Part shown: positions 41,206 through 41,569 of the stretch, one piece after another
How positions within the stretch are numbered: position 1 is the first letter of the stretch
How the letters are laid out: each line of letters opens with the position of its first letter
Assembly (NCBI GenBank): GCA_045114235.1
Contig: JBGUKB010000027.1
Coordinates: forward strand, 1-41,569
Source: UBA1732 sp045114235
Lineage (GTDB): Bacteria; Verrucomicrobiota; Lentisphaeria; Victivallales; UBA1829
Length of the DNA: 41,569 nt
Reading direction: 5' to 3'
Position numbers and translations under genes: made by a program
Notes under the pieces: model-generated
The model's database searches: none
The model's input: the letters and a program-made list of their open reading frames with translations, nothing else
Told to the model about the DNA's origin: nothing

Positions 41206-41569
41206 ATCTATGGCTCAGCCCGGGACGGTTCGGATGGAAACGGGAAGGAATCCGTTGTGCCCCGGCCCCGGATTCGGACAGTTGAAAAAAGTTCGAATTA
41301 AAATTTACATCCGGCGGGAGTTTTTTTCAACCGTACAGTTTAAAGAACAAATCTTTTTTCGCGTTTTTCGGGAATTAAAACGCGTTTATCCAAGCATCCC
41401 CGTCTTTCCGGATTCCGTTTCCGCCTCAAACAAACAGGCAAAAACACAATAAAAACACGACTCATCGAACGTTAATTAAAGCAATATTTTCTTCCATTAA
41501 ACAGACTTTTTTTCGGACGATTCCGTTTTTTTGACATAAATATTTGATTTTTCGGATTTCCGGGTGTAT
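41206..41569. other. AT-rich intergenic region at the right edge
   Basis: These 364 bases lack a credible gene. They hold the minus-strand promoter of the AsmA-like gene (41302-41330), A/T-rich sequence in between, and at the end a TTGATT (41544-41549) with TAT beginning 17 bases later at 41567, likely a plus-strand promoter cut by the window edge. Confidence 0.6.
41302..41330 (-). promoter_or_regulatory. Promoter of the AsmA-like gene
   Basis: On the minus strand, -35 is TTGAAA (41325-41330), the spacer is 17 bases and -10 is TAAATT (41302-41307), about 97 bases before the start codon. Confidence 0.65.

Noticed and set aside
1..41569. CRISPR arrays, tRNA/rRNA genes, insertion sequences, phage genes
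   Set aside because: I looked for repeated spacers, cloverleaf-like GC blocks, transposase motifs and terminal inverted repeats and saw none; short RNAs may still be missed by eye.

Overview
The window looks like chromosome of a Gram-negative bacterium of the PVC group, most likely Lentisphaerota (Victivallis-like). The grounds are G/C-ending codons throughout, a pseudopilin-like secreted protein of the H-X9-DG kind, a secreted GH115 alpha-glucuronidase, a heptose epimerase for LPS, an AsmA-like envelope protein, and a MoxR/DUF58/von Willebrand A cluster built around an ABC exporter. The taxonomic call is inference from gene content. No rRNA, tRNA, CRISPR array, transposase or phage gene was seen.

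Layout. (1) 1-13272: one tightly packed plus-strand operon: tail of a large protein, MoxR ATPase, a secreted/membrane protein, ABC ATPase, two polytopic membrane proteins, DUF58 protein, a BatA-like vWA protein and a large protein with two vWA domains. Most junctions overlap or are within 15 bases, and a terminator follows. (2) 13345-16458: promoter, HPr, enzyme I and an EamA-type exporter, ending at a bidirectional terminator. (3) 16741-20580: a minus-strand pseudopilin and a plus-strand GH115 glucuronidase diverge from one control region with two good promoters and an operator-like palindrome. (4) 20776-25617: SpoIIE-type phosphatase with GAF domain, small lipoprotein-like protein, HldD epimerase, Gfo/Idh/MocA oxidoreductase and IspE, all plus strand. 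(5) 25703-28913: an accessory islet of four translationally coupled genes that are two tandem copies of a two-gene cassette (A1-B1-A2-B2) of membrane-anchored proteins of unknown function, followed by a small four-helix membrane protein whose promoter region resembles that of the cassette. (6) 29046-33576, minus strand: an acidic secreted protein; and an operon of a PTS EIIA-CBS fusion followed by an ArsB/NhaD-type transporter. (7) 33754-37205, plus: adk, map, infA, HU and hisS. (8) 37297-41205, minus: a 1302-residue AsmA-like protein. (9) 41206-41569: AT-rich intergenic DNA with a minus-strand promoter and a promoter apparently cut by the right edge.

How it fits together. HPr/enzyme I plus the EIIA-CBS protein, with no sugar-transporting EIIB/EIIC in view, suggest a regulatory phosphorelay, perhaps acting on the adjacent transporter. 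The GH115/pseudopilin pair suggests plant-glycan breakdown tied to a surface protein. The most novel-looking element is the A1-B1-A2-B2 cassette, whose four products appear to share one extracytoplasmic fold and, in the A proteins, a W-H-[IF]-DDFTPT tail.
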